A stretch of DNA of 64,000 nucleotides, taken from positions 29,317,811 through 29,381,810 of the forward strand of contig NC_134878.1 in the NCBI RefSeq assembly GCF_041734735.1. The letters run 5' to 3'. Below the pieces are notes generated by a model. That model was given only the letters and a program-made list of their open reading frames with translations, ran no database searches and was not told the origin of the DNA. The number at the start of each line of letters is the position of its first letter. The first letter of the stretch is position 1. Origin of the DNA: Babylonia areolata. Its lineage: Eukaryota > Mollusca > Gastropoda > Neogastropoda > Buccinidae. Position numbers and translations under genes: made by a program. Of this stretch, positions 9,066 to 19,666 are shown one piece after another.

Positions 9066-9068
<3 letters not shown>

Positions 9069-9339
9069 GGGAGGTGGGGGTGCGGGGGGAGGTGGGGTAG
9101 AGGATGAGATATGTGAGTGTATGCATGCCTACACTGTGGGAGCAACAGGATATTGGAACGTATATATATATATCTTTGTGTGTGTGTATGTGTGCGTGTG
9201 TGTGTGTGTGCCATGGAAGCTGTGATACGTAGACTAGAAATGAGTGTGTGGAGGAGGGGGGTAGAGGAGGTGTAGGGTAAAGTGTGTGTGTGTGTGTTGG
9301 AGCTCATATACGTTTATATGTATTTGACTGTGCTTTCAT

Positions 9340-9590
9340 ATCTGTGAAACTGCATGTTCGGTGCAATCTGTTATGCATGTGTGGGTGTATATGTGAATGT
9401 GTCTTCATGTTTTACATCTATTTGCTTATATATCATTTATTCACCTCTTTTTTTTTTTCCTCAAGGCCTGACTAAGCGCGTTGGGTTACGCTGCTGGTCA
9501 GGCATCTGCTTGGCAGATGTGGTGTAGCGTATATGGATTTGTCCGAACGCAGTGACGCCTCCTTGAGCTACTGAAACAAACTGAAACTGA
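9340..9590 (-). mobile_element. SINE-A copy, with conserved 3' extension
   Basis: The body is at 9460-9590 (minus): box A-like AGCTCAAGGAGGCG, box B-like GTTCGGACAAATCC, the hairpin, and the GGCCTTGAG end. The head carries the CAGTTTCAGTTTGTTTCAG-like 5' leader variant. On the tail side, 9340-9435 matches 23308-23403 (TCTGTGAAACTGCATGTT, GTTATGCAT, TTTTACAT), so an additional conserved block follows the tail in two copies. Confidence 0.85.
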
Positions 9591-9669
9591 TGGTCAGGCA
9601 TCTGCTTGGCAGATGTGGTGTATTTGTCCGAACGCAGTGACGCCTCCTTGAGCTGCTAATACTGATACT
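9591..9669 (-). mobile_element. Second, internally deleted SINE-A copy in tandem
   Basis: Directly beside the previous copy and in the same orientation lies a shorter one. It lacks the terminal GCGTAACCCAACGCG...CCTTGAG part and about 11 bp between the hairpin and box B. It ends in the normal head CAGTATCAGTATTAGCAGCTC. The pair looks like a head-to-tail dimer. Confidence 0.8.
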
Positions 9670-9888
9670 TTACTGAGGGAACACAATCTCGAGATCATGA
9701 ACTTCATTCTGACTTGACATCGCCGTGGGAAAGTCCGTTAGGGGGTGGATGGTGTTGCCCTTGGAAAAAGTTCTTTACCTACGTTTTTCTCAAACCACCC
9801 AGGTGTGAACAGGTACCTGACTGGTCGGGGCAGGTTGAAAAGCGACGGAAGGGGACCATTGGGCCCCGTCTTCCTATGCCGAACCATA

Positions 9889-10292
9889 TATTTATTTGTA
9901 TTCTTTTTATCACAACAGATTTCTCTGTGTGAAATTCGGGCTGCTCTCCTCAGGGAGAGCGCGTCGCAACACTACAGCGCCACCCTTTTTTTTTTCCCCC
10001 CCCTTGCGTGCGGTTTTGTTGTTGTTTTTTTTCCTATTGAAGTGGATTTTTCTTCAGAATTTTCCCAGGGACAACTCTTTTGTTGCCGTGGGTTCTTTTA
10101 TGTGCGTTAAGTGCATGCTGCACACGGGACCTCGGTTTATCGTCTCATCCGAATGACTAGCGTCCAGACCACCACTCAAGATCTAGTGGAAGGGGAGAAA
10201 ATATCGACGGCTGAGCCGTGATTCGAACCAGCGCGCTCAGATTCTCTCGCTTCCTAGACGGACGCGTTACATGTAGGCCATCACTCCACTCC
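9889..10292 (-). mobile_element. SINE-B, essentially full length
   Basis: This is a second tRNA-derived SINE family. On the minus strand the head holds box A-like TGGCCTACATGTAACGCGTC and box B GGTTCGAATCACG. Then comes a conserved centre (GGACGCTAGTCATTCGGATG, AGACGATAAACCGAGGTCCC, AAAAGAACCCACGGCAACAA) and a 3' part GTGGCGCTGTAGTGTTGCGA, GAGAGCAGCCCGAATTTCAC and ATACAAATA tail. The central domain resembles what I recall of animal MetaSINE/Deu-type SINEs; this attribution is from memory. Other copies are at 38683-39069, 56170-56440 (different head) and 61548-61745. The adjoining 9740-9888 (ACCACCCAGGTGTGAACAGG, GACCATTGGGCCCCGTCTTC) is probably another dispersed repeat. Confidence 0.88.
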
Positions 10293-11290
10293 ATATGCAC
10301 GGCGATTATGAATTCAGTGCCTCTGCGGCCGTAAAAGGCTATGGGAGCTTTAACGTAACGTCACCGCCGACCAACATTTCCCAGAAAAAAAGAAACAAAA
10401 TAAATAAATAAATAAATGAATCAATAAAATAACAAAAACAAAAAACCTACAACAAATCGGATCGGATCGAAATATGTGAAATGCAACATGTTTATTTAAA
10501 AACAGTTTATAAGCATAAACACAGAAATATACACACCACACAACTTTTTTTTCTTTTCTTTTTTTCGTCTAAAATCACTTTAGCGAACAGACGTTAAATT
10601 AATGACCAACCAACCAAACTGTCACGGTGATGATTTGCATGCCGTGAAATGCATGATGCATCAAACATTACTAATACACTTCAGCCAAGTCGACTTTAAG
10701 AGTGTATACTGGTCAGTTTGACAAGACACTGGCATATTTTAGTCAACACGAAAATAGTTGAGTTTGCGTGTGTCCATCAAAAACAGTTGTGGAAAAATAA
10801 TCAGCAAAGACCGGGTGCTTTTCAGTACCTAGAGACAAAAATAATCACTAATTTAGAGTTTGAAAAACGAAACTTGTATTCCGTAGCTGGTTCAATCAAC
10901 ACCAGCATCAATCAAAGCAGATCATGTTGTTTGTGGCCAAGTTTTCAGCAAAAGGGAACCCACAAGTTATCATATCCAGAGAAAACAACCAGTTAACCAT
11001 GACGTTAAAAAGACCGACCCAGCACCATCTTGATCAGACCACGAAAAATGTAAACGTGTTCTTGAGATAAGCGTAGGTTACTAATAACATGTGTTAAAGC
11101 TCCAGTTGTAATGACTAGTATACAATACACGTACCAGGGTCTTTTGTGTGTCATGCAGCGTGCACAGATCAGACAATCCTGATTAATTAAAATAGTCTAA
11201 GAATTGCCTAACGTCTCAAACACGTCATGTAGTGGTTGCTGGGGTTTAAAACCTTTTAAACTGTTCCATTATGGTAACGAGTACAATAGA
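10293..11290. other. No gene seen
   Basis: This is unique-looking, AT-rich DNA with an A-rich stretch at 10385-10450. No splice-bounded coding segment, RNA gene or repeat copy was recognised. Confidence 0.5.
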
Positions 11291-11295
11291 ATGTA

Positions 11296-11335
<40 letters not shown>

Positions 11336-11433
11336 TATACATCATTTACCCTCACGCACACACATACATAATTATCCATACACCCATACATACATAAAAA
11401 AATATACATATATTTTATATATATATATATATA

Positions 11434-11480
11434 TGATGATGGAGTCTCCCGTCGGTCCGACGGATGAGTAGGCAGGCAGG
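11434..11480 (-). mobile_element. Minimal LINE 3' tail inside an (AT)n tract
   Basis: Only 47 bp: on the minus strand CCTGCCTGCCTACTCATCCG then TCGGACCGACGGGAGACTCC and ATCATC. The same sequence ends the LINE at 30810-30850 (CCTGCCTGTCTACTCATCCG). (AT)n lies on both sides (11415-11433 and 11481-11500). It is the 3' end of that LINE family, including the palindrome CCGTCGGTCCGACGG. A (CA)n tract sits at 11301-11332. Confidence 0.75.
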
Positions 11481-11599
11481 ATATATATATATATATATAC
11501 ACATATACATACATATACATAGACACATACATGTAGTTTCTTTTTAATTTTTTTATCTATTTCAATTATGTTCTTATGATAATGTCAATGTGTGTGGAA

Positions 11600-12330
11600 T
11601 TCAGCAGAATGTAAGTTAACGAAAGCAATATATATAGTTTGGAATCTAGTTTTTAACAACTGACAATGCACTGAAGTTGGGTATTTCTTCTTTCATTTTG
11701 CATGTGTTAATATAGAATTTTGCAAAAAGTAAAATGAAGTCTAATGTTTTATCAGATTTAAAATGAGAATCGTTTCCTACAATTACAATTGTTTCATTTA
11801 AGGAGAAAGATGAAATGTCTCTATTGATTACTTGCTCTAACTGCTTCCAGAAGGCGGTTGCATGTATACATCTCCAAAATATATGTCCAATTGTGTCTTT
11901 CTCATTATGGCAAAAAGAGGATCTGTTATCAGTTTTGACTCCCATGTGTGACAGAACTACATTGGTGTTAAGTATATTGTGTATTAGTCGTATCTGAAAC
12001 CATTTTAACTTAACTTCCTGAATATTTTGAATCATTTTGAATGTCTTCATCCAGTTAACTTCTGTACACATTTTGTCATTCCATTTCTTACAAAAATTTG
12101 CTTCTACATCATCCTTTACAAGAACATCATAATACAAGCTTTTTCCGCTCTTCACTGAGTATATCAGATGTAATGCTCTGGAGTAATTTGATTTGCAGTG
12201 TATCCAATGTTCGAAGGAAGGCTTTTATCCTTTTAATAACTGCAGCACAGCTTAGAAAATTAGTTCGAATATGGTATGTATTTATTGATGAAATCAGTAA
12301 ATGACAGGAAACTTCCATCTTCAACGTATA
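11600..12330 (-). mobile_element. LINE ORF2 C-terminal fragment
   Basis: The minus strand reads YHIRTNFLSCAAVIKRIKAF, LLQSITSDILSEE, (frameshift near 12150), SGKSLYYDVLVKDD, WNDKM...WMKTFKMIQN, VKLKWFQIRLIHNILNTNVV, then MGVKTDNRSSFCHNEKDTIG and HIFWRC. This is the zinc-binding C-terminal region found in L1/Tx1-type and other LINE ORF2 proteins. The first Cys of the C..C...H...C pattern is Ser here. An open frame of ~170 codons survives (12155-11646), so the copy is moderately young. It is 5' truncated and lies in the presumed intron of the minus-strand secreted-protein gene. Confidence 0.8.
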
Positions 12331-12467
12331 TTTGTTTTGCCTATGAAATTACTTAATGCTAAATAAAAGATTCTAATCAGATCAGTTAACAAAATTCCAT
12401 TCTTTAACTTTTTTCACAGCCGTGCATTTCGACACTATATCAGTGGCATACGTTCGGCTGAAGTCAC

Positions 12468-12552
12468 CTGTTGCGAAGCGAGCGGCTGTCTGAAAACTGA
12501 AAGAAAGTGACACGGTTAAAACACTAGCGTCAGATGCAATCGATTCCGCCAT
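12468..12552 (-). promoter_or_regulatory. Candidate first exon with YY1-like start
   Basis: On the minus strand GAGCCAAGATGGCGGAATCG puts an ATG inside a YY1-type AAGATGGCGG element, common at starts of animal housekeeping and some LINE promoters. The frame MAESIASDASVLTV, then SLSFSFQTAARFATG, is closed by CAACAG|GTGACT (GT at 12467-12466). The exon ends in phase 1, so it would also splice in frame to the exon at 7602. No TATA box is seen. It could be an alternative first exon of that gene, or chance. Confidence 0.25.
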
Positions 12553-12564
12553 CTTGGCTCCCAT

Positions 12565-13324
12565 CCGTTGTTGACAGTCGAACGCTTCTGTTTAACGACC
12601 AACAAAGGAAACTACTTTATTTGGGTGGTGGTGGGGGGACGGGGAGTAGGGAGGCAGGGTGTGTGTGTGTGTGGGGGGGGGTGAGGGGGTGTTAGGTAAG
12701 GATGGTTACTTCATATTTTTGGTATGTTCATGGAGACGCGTATCGTTGGAGACTTATGAACAAGGAAAACAAGTGCAAGTTTCGGCTAAGTGACGTGCAG
12801 TGTGGTTTGCAGCCAGTTTGGAATCGACATCTTCTTGTTGTCGGAGTATCACCGCGTGTGAGAATCACAATAAAAGATTGTGATATGCGATGCATAGAAA
12901 CGGCCTAATTATCTCCGTTTGTACTCGAATAATGTAATCGTTGAGGTAGCGACATTGTTGTGTACTCATAAGCCAAATGATTTAAAAAGAAATAATGATA
13001 ATGGTAAAAATAAAAATGTACATTTATTCAGCACTTATCCTGCGGCTCCTTGCATGTTTAACAACAATACATACATTAAGAACAAGACATATGAATACAA
13101 TCAAAATGCCAAGACAAAAACGCACCAGAAACACTATTTTGATTACAGTGTAACATCACTCACGACTTAACAAACCTCTCCCACCTCACCCCGTAATAAA
13201 ACAAAGGTAACGATACAAACTCGCTAGAAATACTATTTTGATTGCAGTGTAACATCACTCACGACCCCACACACATCTCGCACACAGCTTCACCCTCAGC
13301 CTCCTTTCCCTCCACACAAACAAA

Positions 13325-13365
<41 letters not shown>

Positions 13366-15060
13366 GACAGTTTGAGGGGAGAATAATCCATAGTTTGAAA
13401 TATTGTTTGGACATTCATGTTTGAGAATGGCGTTTTACACTTTTTTAAATTTTTTTTTTTACACGATATGATTATTCAAAAGCTTCATGGATGGGCTCCA
13501 TTATTTTTAAACAGTAAATACTATGAAAAACGTTTCCAGCGAATGCACTGTATCTTTCGACATTATATTTTTTTTTAAATTAAATCCTCAAATGATGTTT
13601 CAGACTGGGTCAAACTTTATTCATGCTTATTCTGCATTTATGAATGTTACTCCAAAAGAATGATACAATCGACTATTTCTTTTGCTTTCGTGATATTGTT
13701 TCCCAGTAATATTGAGAAACTCTATGCTGTTCAGTTTTATCTGCCGACCCATTTTGAAAGACCCCTTTTACCGTTGAAAAATCACCCCTCTCATTGTCTT
13801 TCACACAGTCTGTGTGTGCATTTCTTCTTTCAACTGGTGTGCCTTGAAAAAAAAAGGGGGCAAATGTGTTTGAATTCTGTGGTCTTTTAAAACCCATGAT
13901 GTCACGTACAAGATCCTTATTTTCAGTGAGAAATTTTGTCAACGGAAAACCAAGGAAAATAAACGCCAAACAGAACAACCTTCCATGTCAGAACGTAAAA
14001 GCCAACGTTAATATATTGTCTGCAGCGTGTGTATGTGTGCATCTGAGTGAGTGAGTTTGTTATTGAACATGTAAAATTCACGGGGCACTAAAAGTAATGC
14101 TTCTCGTTGACAGTCAATATCACACATGCACACTCATGCGCGAGGGCATGCACGTACACACACGCACGCACGCACACAACACAACACACACCACAAGCGC
14201 GAGCACGCATACTAATTTTGCACGCATACTAATTTTTCCGGTCAATAGCTGTACACTGAGAGCTTTTGGGACTGACGTTTAGTGTTTTCGCGGCACTAAC
14301 TGTTGCATTACTCTTCCATTGATCAAACTTTTGCCTGCTTGTATTATCCAGTAGCGTTTTAACGAGCGCAGCGTCCGTTTTTCAGACTCGCAGTATCATT
14401 TTTAGAATACTGTTACATCTTTTTGATTTTACTAAATTGCATGTGCCATCCTAACACTGTTGTAATTATCATTCATGCTCCCTCCCCCCACCTCCTTCGT
14501 TCTTTTTGTACTTCTACCACAGCTACTACTACTACTACAACACCTCCTTTTTCTACATTCAGAGATTAACACTGAAACGAAACGGGTGGTCATTTGGGCA
14601 GGGTTCACATTCCCATGCAGTTTGTAGGTCAGATTTCCTCCCTCAAACCTGGTGTCAGGTCCTGGACAATAAATATTTGGTGACTGGTCCGCATCGTATC
14701 TTTGTGTGGAAACTGTTCGGGTGGCAAAGAGCTGAAGGGTTTTGCGTGTGGATGGTTTAAGTCAATGTTTCGTCGGTTAACAAGAGATAATGATGGGTTC
14801 GGGACGTTCGTTGATAGCCGTCTGGTGGCTGAGCTATGAGACGGATTGATGTGAGATTCTATGGCCGCAATCTCTGCACAGGCGCTGTGGTGTAGGTGGT
14901 TTAGATTCCGAGATTTAAAAAAAACCTTTGACCACTTTCAAAAGGATGATTTAGGAAAACATAATCGAGAACACAACTAGCTTAATCATAACGTTTGCAT
15001 CAAAGTAAAATAATGGTTAACATAACTCCATCTGCATGAAATTATCCTGGATGCAGTATT
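12565..15060. other. No gene seen
   Basis: This holds a G-rich run at 12625-12690, a degenerate duplication (AATACTATTTTGATTGCAGT at ~13220 and its relative at ~13130, followed by GTAACATCACTCACGAC in both), (CA)n at 13327-13364 and CGCA/CA-rich DNA at 14110-14200. Short open frames lack splice context or recognisable domains. Confidence 0.5.
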
Positions 15061-15290
15061 GTAAGTCTAAATGAGTTTACTAAGTTTACGTAGTCTAAAG
15101 AGAACCCGTTTGCTCCAGAAAATACAAACTGATATACATATTGATCGGGCAAGAATCACTTTACGAATATCAGAACAAAATGAACACCCCAAAATAAAGT
15201 GAAATTCATCACCAAAAGTATTCATGCCACTTTTTAACAAATACTGGCAGTACGTCATTCATCCTTGACAAAGGTCTATAGACCGAAAAT
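15060..15290 (-). mobile_element. LINE ORF2 C-terminal fragment
   Basis: The minus strand reads YLLKSGMNTFGDEFHFILGC, SFCSDIRKVILAR and FRLRKLSKLI. This is the usual 'DE.HFL..C..F...R...I' end of many invertebrate LINE ORF2 proteins. It is very short and otherwise decayed. The flank holds the small hairpin GGTCTATAGACC. Confidence 0.6.
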
Positions 15291-15711
15291 TTGGATACTA
15301 CGTTTATGATTTTTTTTCCGATATGTGTGTGTGTGTGTGTGTGTTTCCAACAAAATGTGTTCTCTTAGAATTACATTTACACACCTTGTTTTAGTCGGTA
15401 AACAGATTATTACGTTTAAACATGATTTACGAGAATGCTTCTTGTGGGCAACTGACCAGTATATTTTCGTCTTGAATTCCTTTTCATAGTACTTCCCAAA
15501 TATACATCTTATACTTAGTTCTGATTATTTCATCATTTTTTTTATTGCAATATTATCCTTCAAAGCTGCAATGACATTGTGACATAAATCTTTAAGCATA
15601 TTATGATTCCCAAATACAGTGACATCATGTTTCAACTAAACTTTGGTGTATATTGGTGCAGGACCAGGCAGTATTCCGACAGAAGCACTGAAGGCTGACT
15701 TTTAAACCAAT

Positions 15712-15768
15712 GTGGATGGCCCTGTGTGGTCGGCTGGACTATAAGTATAAGCGACAAGAACAAGGATG
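15712..15768 (+). repeat. Repeat D end-block fragment
   Basis: GATGGCCCTGTGTGGTCGGC, then TGGACTATAAG and CGACAAGAACAAGG, matches the last ~55 bp of repeat D (copies at 6.5 and 33.9 kb). A C-run follows at 15811-15830. Confidence 0.7.
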
Positions 15769-15849
15769 TTGTCTACTTACTCTTCAGTCAGTTCTTGGTG
15801 AACAAGTTCGCCCCCCCCCCCCCCCCCCCCCGTAGTTGGAAGAGGGTCA

Positions 15850-17480
15850 TCTCATCAAGCTCCCGAAGAAAAGGTGACCTTAGCTCCTGCACAAACTACA
15901 GAGGGTATTGCTGCTGTCATCATGGCGAAGTGTTGGGACCTGTTGAACAGAATGAAGGACGCATCCCTGGCAAAGTGTTGGGACCTGTTGAACAGAATGA
16001 AGGACGCATCCCTGGCAAAGTGTTGGGACCTGTTGACCTGTTGAACAGAAAGAAGGACGCATCCCTGGCAAAGTGTTGGGACCTGTTGAGCAGAATGAAG
16101 GACACATCCCTGGCAAAGTGTTGGGACCTGTTGAACAGAATGAAGGACGCGTCCCTGGCAAAGTGTTGGGACCTGTTGAACAGAATGAAGGACGCATCCC
16201 TGGCAAAGTGTTGAGATCTATTGAACAGAATGAAGGACGTCGCTGATACCTAGCTACAGGATCAGCAAGCTGGCTTTCACAAGGACTGATGTTGCACTGA
16301 CCAGATAGCAACGTTGCACATTATCTTGGAACAGTCGCTGGAGTGGCTTCAGTCACCGACATGTGTGACAGGACATTAAACAAAAAATCCTCGCTGGAGT
16401 GGGAATCTCGCCTCTACGTCAGCTTTATTGATTACGAGAAGGCATTTGACAATGTGGGCAGACAGGACCTCTCGAAGCGCCTGAGATAGTATAGTGTGCT
16501 GGAGGTAAGGAAAATAATCCAGATCTCATATGAAAGGATGACCTGCAGGATGGTTGATAGCTGGCAACTCACCGATGCCTTCCAAATGAAGCAATGAGTG
16601 GGGCAAGTGTGCTTACTCTCACCATTCCTGTTCATAGTCTCAAAAGACTATTATGAAGACTGCACAGCCCAGAAGTGAAATATCGTCCAGTAGACACGTT
16701 GGACACAACTTGATGATCTTGACTTTGCCGACGATCTGGCCCCACCCCCTCTCGCACCCATCAACAGATGCAGGAAAAGACCAGCACTGTCGCGGAAACC
16801 TCAGCTCACCTGAACCTCCACATCCACAAAGGGAAGAGCAGGGTCCTCAGTGTGAACGCTGCACACTACACACTTAAGGCTGGAAGGCGAGGTGCTAGAA
16901 AAGCTGGAGAGTTTAATTTACCTTGGCTGCATCGTCATCACGCAGGGTGGAAAAGATACTGTCATAGGAACTTGGCAAGGCGAGGGCGGCTTTACATCAG
17001 CTGTCAAAAATATCTGGGGATCAGAGATCTCACAATCAACATCAAAATCCAGATCTTCAGCAACATAGTGGAGCCTGGCCTGCTCTGTGAAGCAGAGGCC
17101 TGGAGAACCACTGTCACTGCCGTGAAGATGATCCAAACTTTGAACGCCTGCATCAGAAGGATTCTTTGGATTTGCTGACCAGAGAAAGTTAAATGGAAAA
17201 AAAAAAACTATGGGAGCGAACAAGACAGTAGCCTGAAGATAGTCTACAAAGACTCTGAAGAAGGCCACACGCTCCACACGCCAACATCCAGCACGAGGCA
17301 AACCACCACCTGGAACCCGCAGGGAAGTAGGAAAAGAGGGCGTCTGAGAAATCCGTGGCGCCGTGACCTGGAGGCAGACATGAAGAGGACAGGCCACACA
17401 ATGGGACAGCTGGAACGACTGGCACAGTACCGGGATGCCTGGAGAACACTTGATGGCGGACCGTGTCCAAAGCGGGACAA
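15850..17480 (+). mobile_element. Decayed LINE reverse-transcriptase region
   Basis: Reading through frameshifts, the plus strand shows motifs of a non-LTR reverse transcriptase: CTNYRG, then LLNRMKDA (amplified, see the repeat entry), QQAGFHKD-like, LEQSLEW, LYVSFIDYEKAFDNVGRQDL (motif A with catalytic Asp), YERMTCRMVDSWQLTDAFQM, LDFADDLA (the F-A-D-D catalytic box), LNLHIHKGKSRVLSVNAAHY, SRDLTINIKIQIFSN, EAWRTTVTAVKMIQTLNACI and RRILWIC. The end reads RGRLRNPWRRDLEADMKRTG, HTMGQLERLAQYRDAWRTL. The motifs match a LINE group abundant in molluscs; clade (RTE or CR1 superfamily) not assigned. Endonuclease is missing, and several stops and frameshifts make it dead. Confidence 0.85.
15930..16245 (+). 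repeat. 45-bp minisatellite inside a LINE coding region
   Basis: There are seven units starting at 15930, 15975, 16020, 16073, 16118, 16163 and 16208. The unit begins GTGTTGGGACCTGTTGAACA, continues GAATGAAGGACGCATCCCTG and ends GCAAA. The third unit carries an extra 8 bp (CTGTTGAC). The unit encodes the LLNRMKDA segment that occurs once in intact relatives of the LINE, so the array arose by tandem amplification of element sequence. Unit-to-unit identity is very high. Confidence 0.92.
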
Positions 17481-17489
17481 CAGACGGCG

Positions 17490-17950
17490 ATGAGGTAAGT
17501 GACTGCAATGTTTTTCTTGATAATGAATGTAGTGTTGTACTGTTCACAAAAGCTCGACTCCAGCCGCATGATGATTTTGTGTGTGTGTGTGTGTGTGTTG
17601 TAATAATTGCAGAATAGGTCAGCATGGTCGTACGTTCATTCATTTCCTAAATTCGTTTCTAATGGGGAAAATTCAAACTATTTCAAGTTACCAAAAGATG
17701 CTTTCATTCGATGATACCAAACCTCTTCGACGAACGTTCACGCGAGGTTTAGAAGAACATTACAACTGCCTGTGTCCAGCTTCGTCATGTCTGATTACCT
17801 GTTTCCGTGCATTCCAGTGTGTGGAAATCAAGTGTAGTTCGATTGAGAAGCACTTGAATCATCTCCGTATTTCCCCTGGCCATGTACTTGTCGGAAGCGA
17901 CACATTTCTTGTTGCGCTACTAACGCCACAACGTTAGATATAACTGTAAT
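17490..17950. other. No gene recognised
   Basis: A short (GT)n lies at 17579-17600. An open plus-strand segment to 17937 (SFDDTKPLRRTFTRGLEEHY ...) has no recognised domain and no clear splice sites. Confidence 0.4.
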
Positions 17951-17959
17951 TTCACAGAA

Positions 17960-18725
17960 ATTTTCTTTTCGTGGGAGTACGCACCACATTAAACATACAT
18001 AGCGCAGTTACTTCCAGGACATCCCCATTCATTAAAATATGCATCGCAATAAAATAATGAACTTGCTCCAGACTGTAGATACATAATATTGATATGAGAA
18101 AGACAATGTGCCCCGAAGAATAATTTTCGGGTTGGAGCATCGAGATATCTAAGTTTATTGAGTAAGAACAGATTGTGAGCTAACTGTTTGCAGACATGGT
18201 TAATATGAGCTTGCCAGTTTAGTTCTTGATCAATTATTACCCCAAGAACACGGTGCTCACAAACTTGCTCAAATGCGTTCTTGTTTACCTCCAGTTTTAA
18301 AGTGAGAGACTTACGTTGGTGTTTCTGTCTGGATGTCAGTGCCATAGTTTTTGTCTTATGTGGGTTAAGTTCCACGTGATTCTGGTAACACCAGTCTGAG
18401 ATGTCATTTATTCCCTGTTGTAGCGATGATTGTACAAGATCGATGTTGGCGTCACTACAATGAAGAGAACTGTCATCGGCGAACAGGTCGTAGATGACGT
18501 TGCCAGGTGATATGTTCATCGGCAAGTCGTTTATATAGATGCGAAAGAGAAGAGGTCCAAGAACAGAGCCTTGCGGTACACCACGATCTACAGAGAGAGA
18601 GAGCGAGCGAGGGGGAGAGAGAGAGAGAGTTGAAACTCCCTCACTGGCAATAGCCTTTAGTTGCTTTTTTATGCTAAAAGGGGGTGGGGGGCTAACAATA
18701 GATGCATAAACAATGCACAAAGCTC
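17960..18725 (-). mobile_element. LINE reverse-transcriptase fragment (CR1/Jockey-like)
   Basis: The minus strand reads RGVPQGSVLGPLLFRIYIND, LPMNISPGN, YDLFADDSSLHC (catalytic box), NIDLVQSSLQQGINDISDWC, HVELNPHKTKTMALTSRQKH, FEQVCEHRVLGVIIDQELNW, QAHINHVCKQLAHNLFLLNK, then RKLFFGAHCLSHINIMYLQ. These are reverse transcriptase motifs B to E plus thumb of a CR1/Jockey-type element. The ~190-codon frame is open with few defects, so the copy is relatively young. A (GAGA)n microsatellite at 18588-18640 interrupts the N-terminal end of the fragment. Confidence 0.85.
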
Positions 18726-18774
18726 AATACAAAATACAATGAAAAAGTACATTTGTTACGCACACATTCCAGAA

Positions 18775-19260
18775 CAGTATGATAAATTCCTCTTCGTGCT
18801 TCAATAAACTTCCCATTGCAACTGATTTTCTTAAGATATCCCACAGTATATTTCTGTTGAAAGAGTTGAATACCTTATTAACATCAACAAAAGCGACGTA
18901 GAATTTAGAGTTCCTAGAAAGTAAAGAATAAGAAATATATGTTTAGCTGTACTGTATCCCCTTCTAAACCCTGCTCTTCAATGTCTTTTTTCCTCCCTCT
19001 GCCCATTTCGTAAATTATTCAAGATACCAGTATTCCTTTTACTCAAAACACTTGACTTCCATCTAGGATTATTTTGGTCACCCTTTTCGTTTTAAGATGC
19101 AATAATAGATTTTGACCACTCGGTTGGAAATATCCCACTCTGAAACAGATTATTGAAGACAACAAAGTGTGATTACTGTACTGTTTGTATTTTCAGCATT
19201 TCATATTTCTTTGATTATTCCACCAGGACGAGAGGGACAGGTGGACATGCATATTTAATG
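18775..19260 (-). mobile_element. LINE reverse-transcriptase fragment, second family
   Basis: On the minus strand, in broken frames: FNNLFQSGIFPTEWSKSII, then NEKGDQNNPR (for 'KKGD.NNPDNYRGIS'), EEQG-RRG-like, and NSKFYVAFVDVNKVFNSFNR, NILWDILRKISCNGKF and IYHTVLECVRN. This is motif 0 to motif A of a LINE family distinct from the 17960-18725 fragment, much more decayed. It ends just where the CR1-like fragment starts, giving an apparent but probably accidental motif order. Confidence 0.65.
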
Positions 19261-19444
19261 AGTGAATAAATTTGATTTCCATAGGGTAGCGGGGTAAACA
19301 TTGTTCTTCACCAGCCCGCGAAAGAAATATGAGTAGTACGATAAGAAACATTAATACACAATTTACATATCATGTCGTTGGCGTGCGCGAGGAGGAGAGA
19401 GGGTGAGAGGAAAGAAGAGAGAGAGAGGGAGGGAGAGAGGAAGG

Positions 19445-19447
<3 letters not shown>

Positions 19448-19489
<42 letters not shown>

Positions 19490-19490
19490 C
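19448..19490. repeat. (TC)n microsatellite
   Basis: A TC run preceded by a GA-rich stretch (19388-19447), an inverted purine/pyrimidine switch. Confidence 0.95.
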
Positions 19491-19666
19491 TCGCGCTTAC
19501 ACTAACATCACATAGTGAAAACGACGTTGACTGAAGAACGAACGAACGAACGAAAACCACCACCAACATCGCCACCACCACCATCACCATTACCACCACT
19601 TACAGAGGGTAAATATCAAAACCATACCACACAAACCATTTACATTAAAAGCAAACGTGTACTTAC

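Noticed and set aside
17435-17937. Plus-strand open segments after the LINE at 17.5 kb
   Set aside because: No recognised domain, weak start context and no convincing splice sites.
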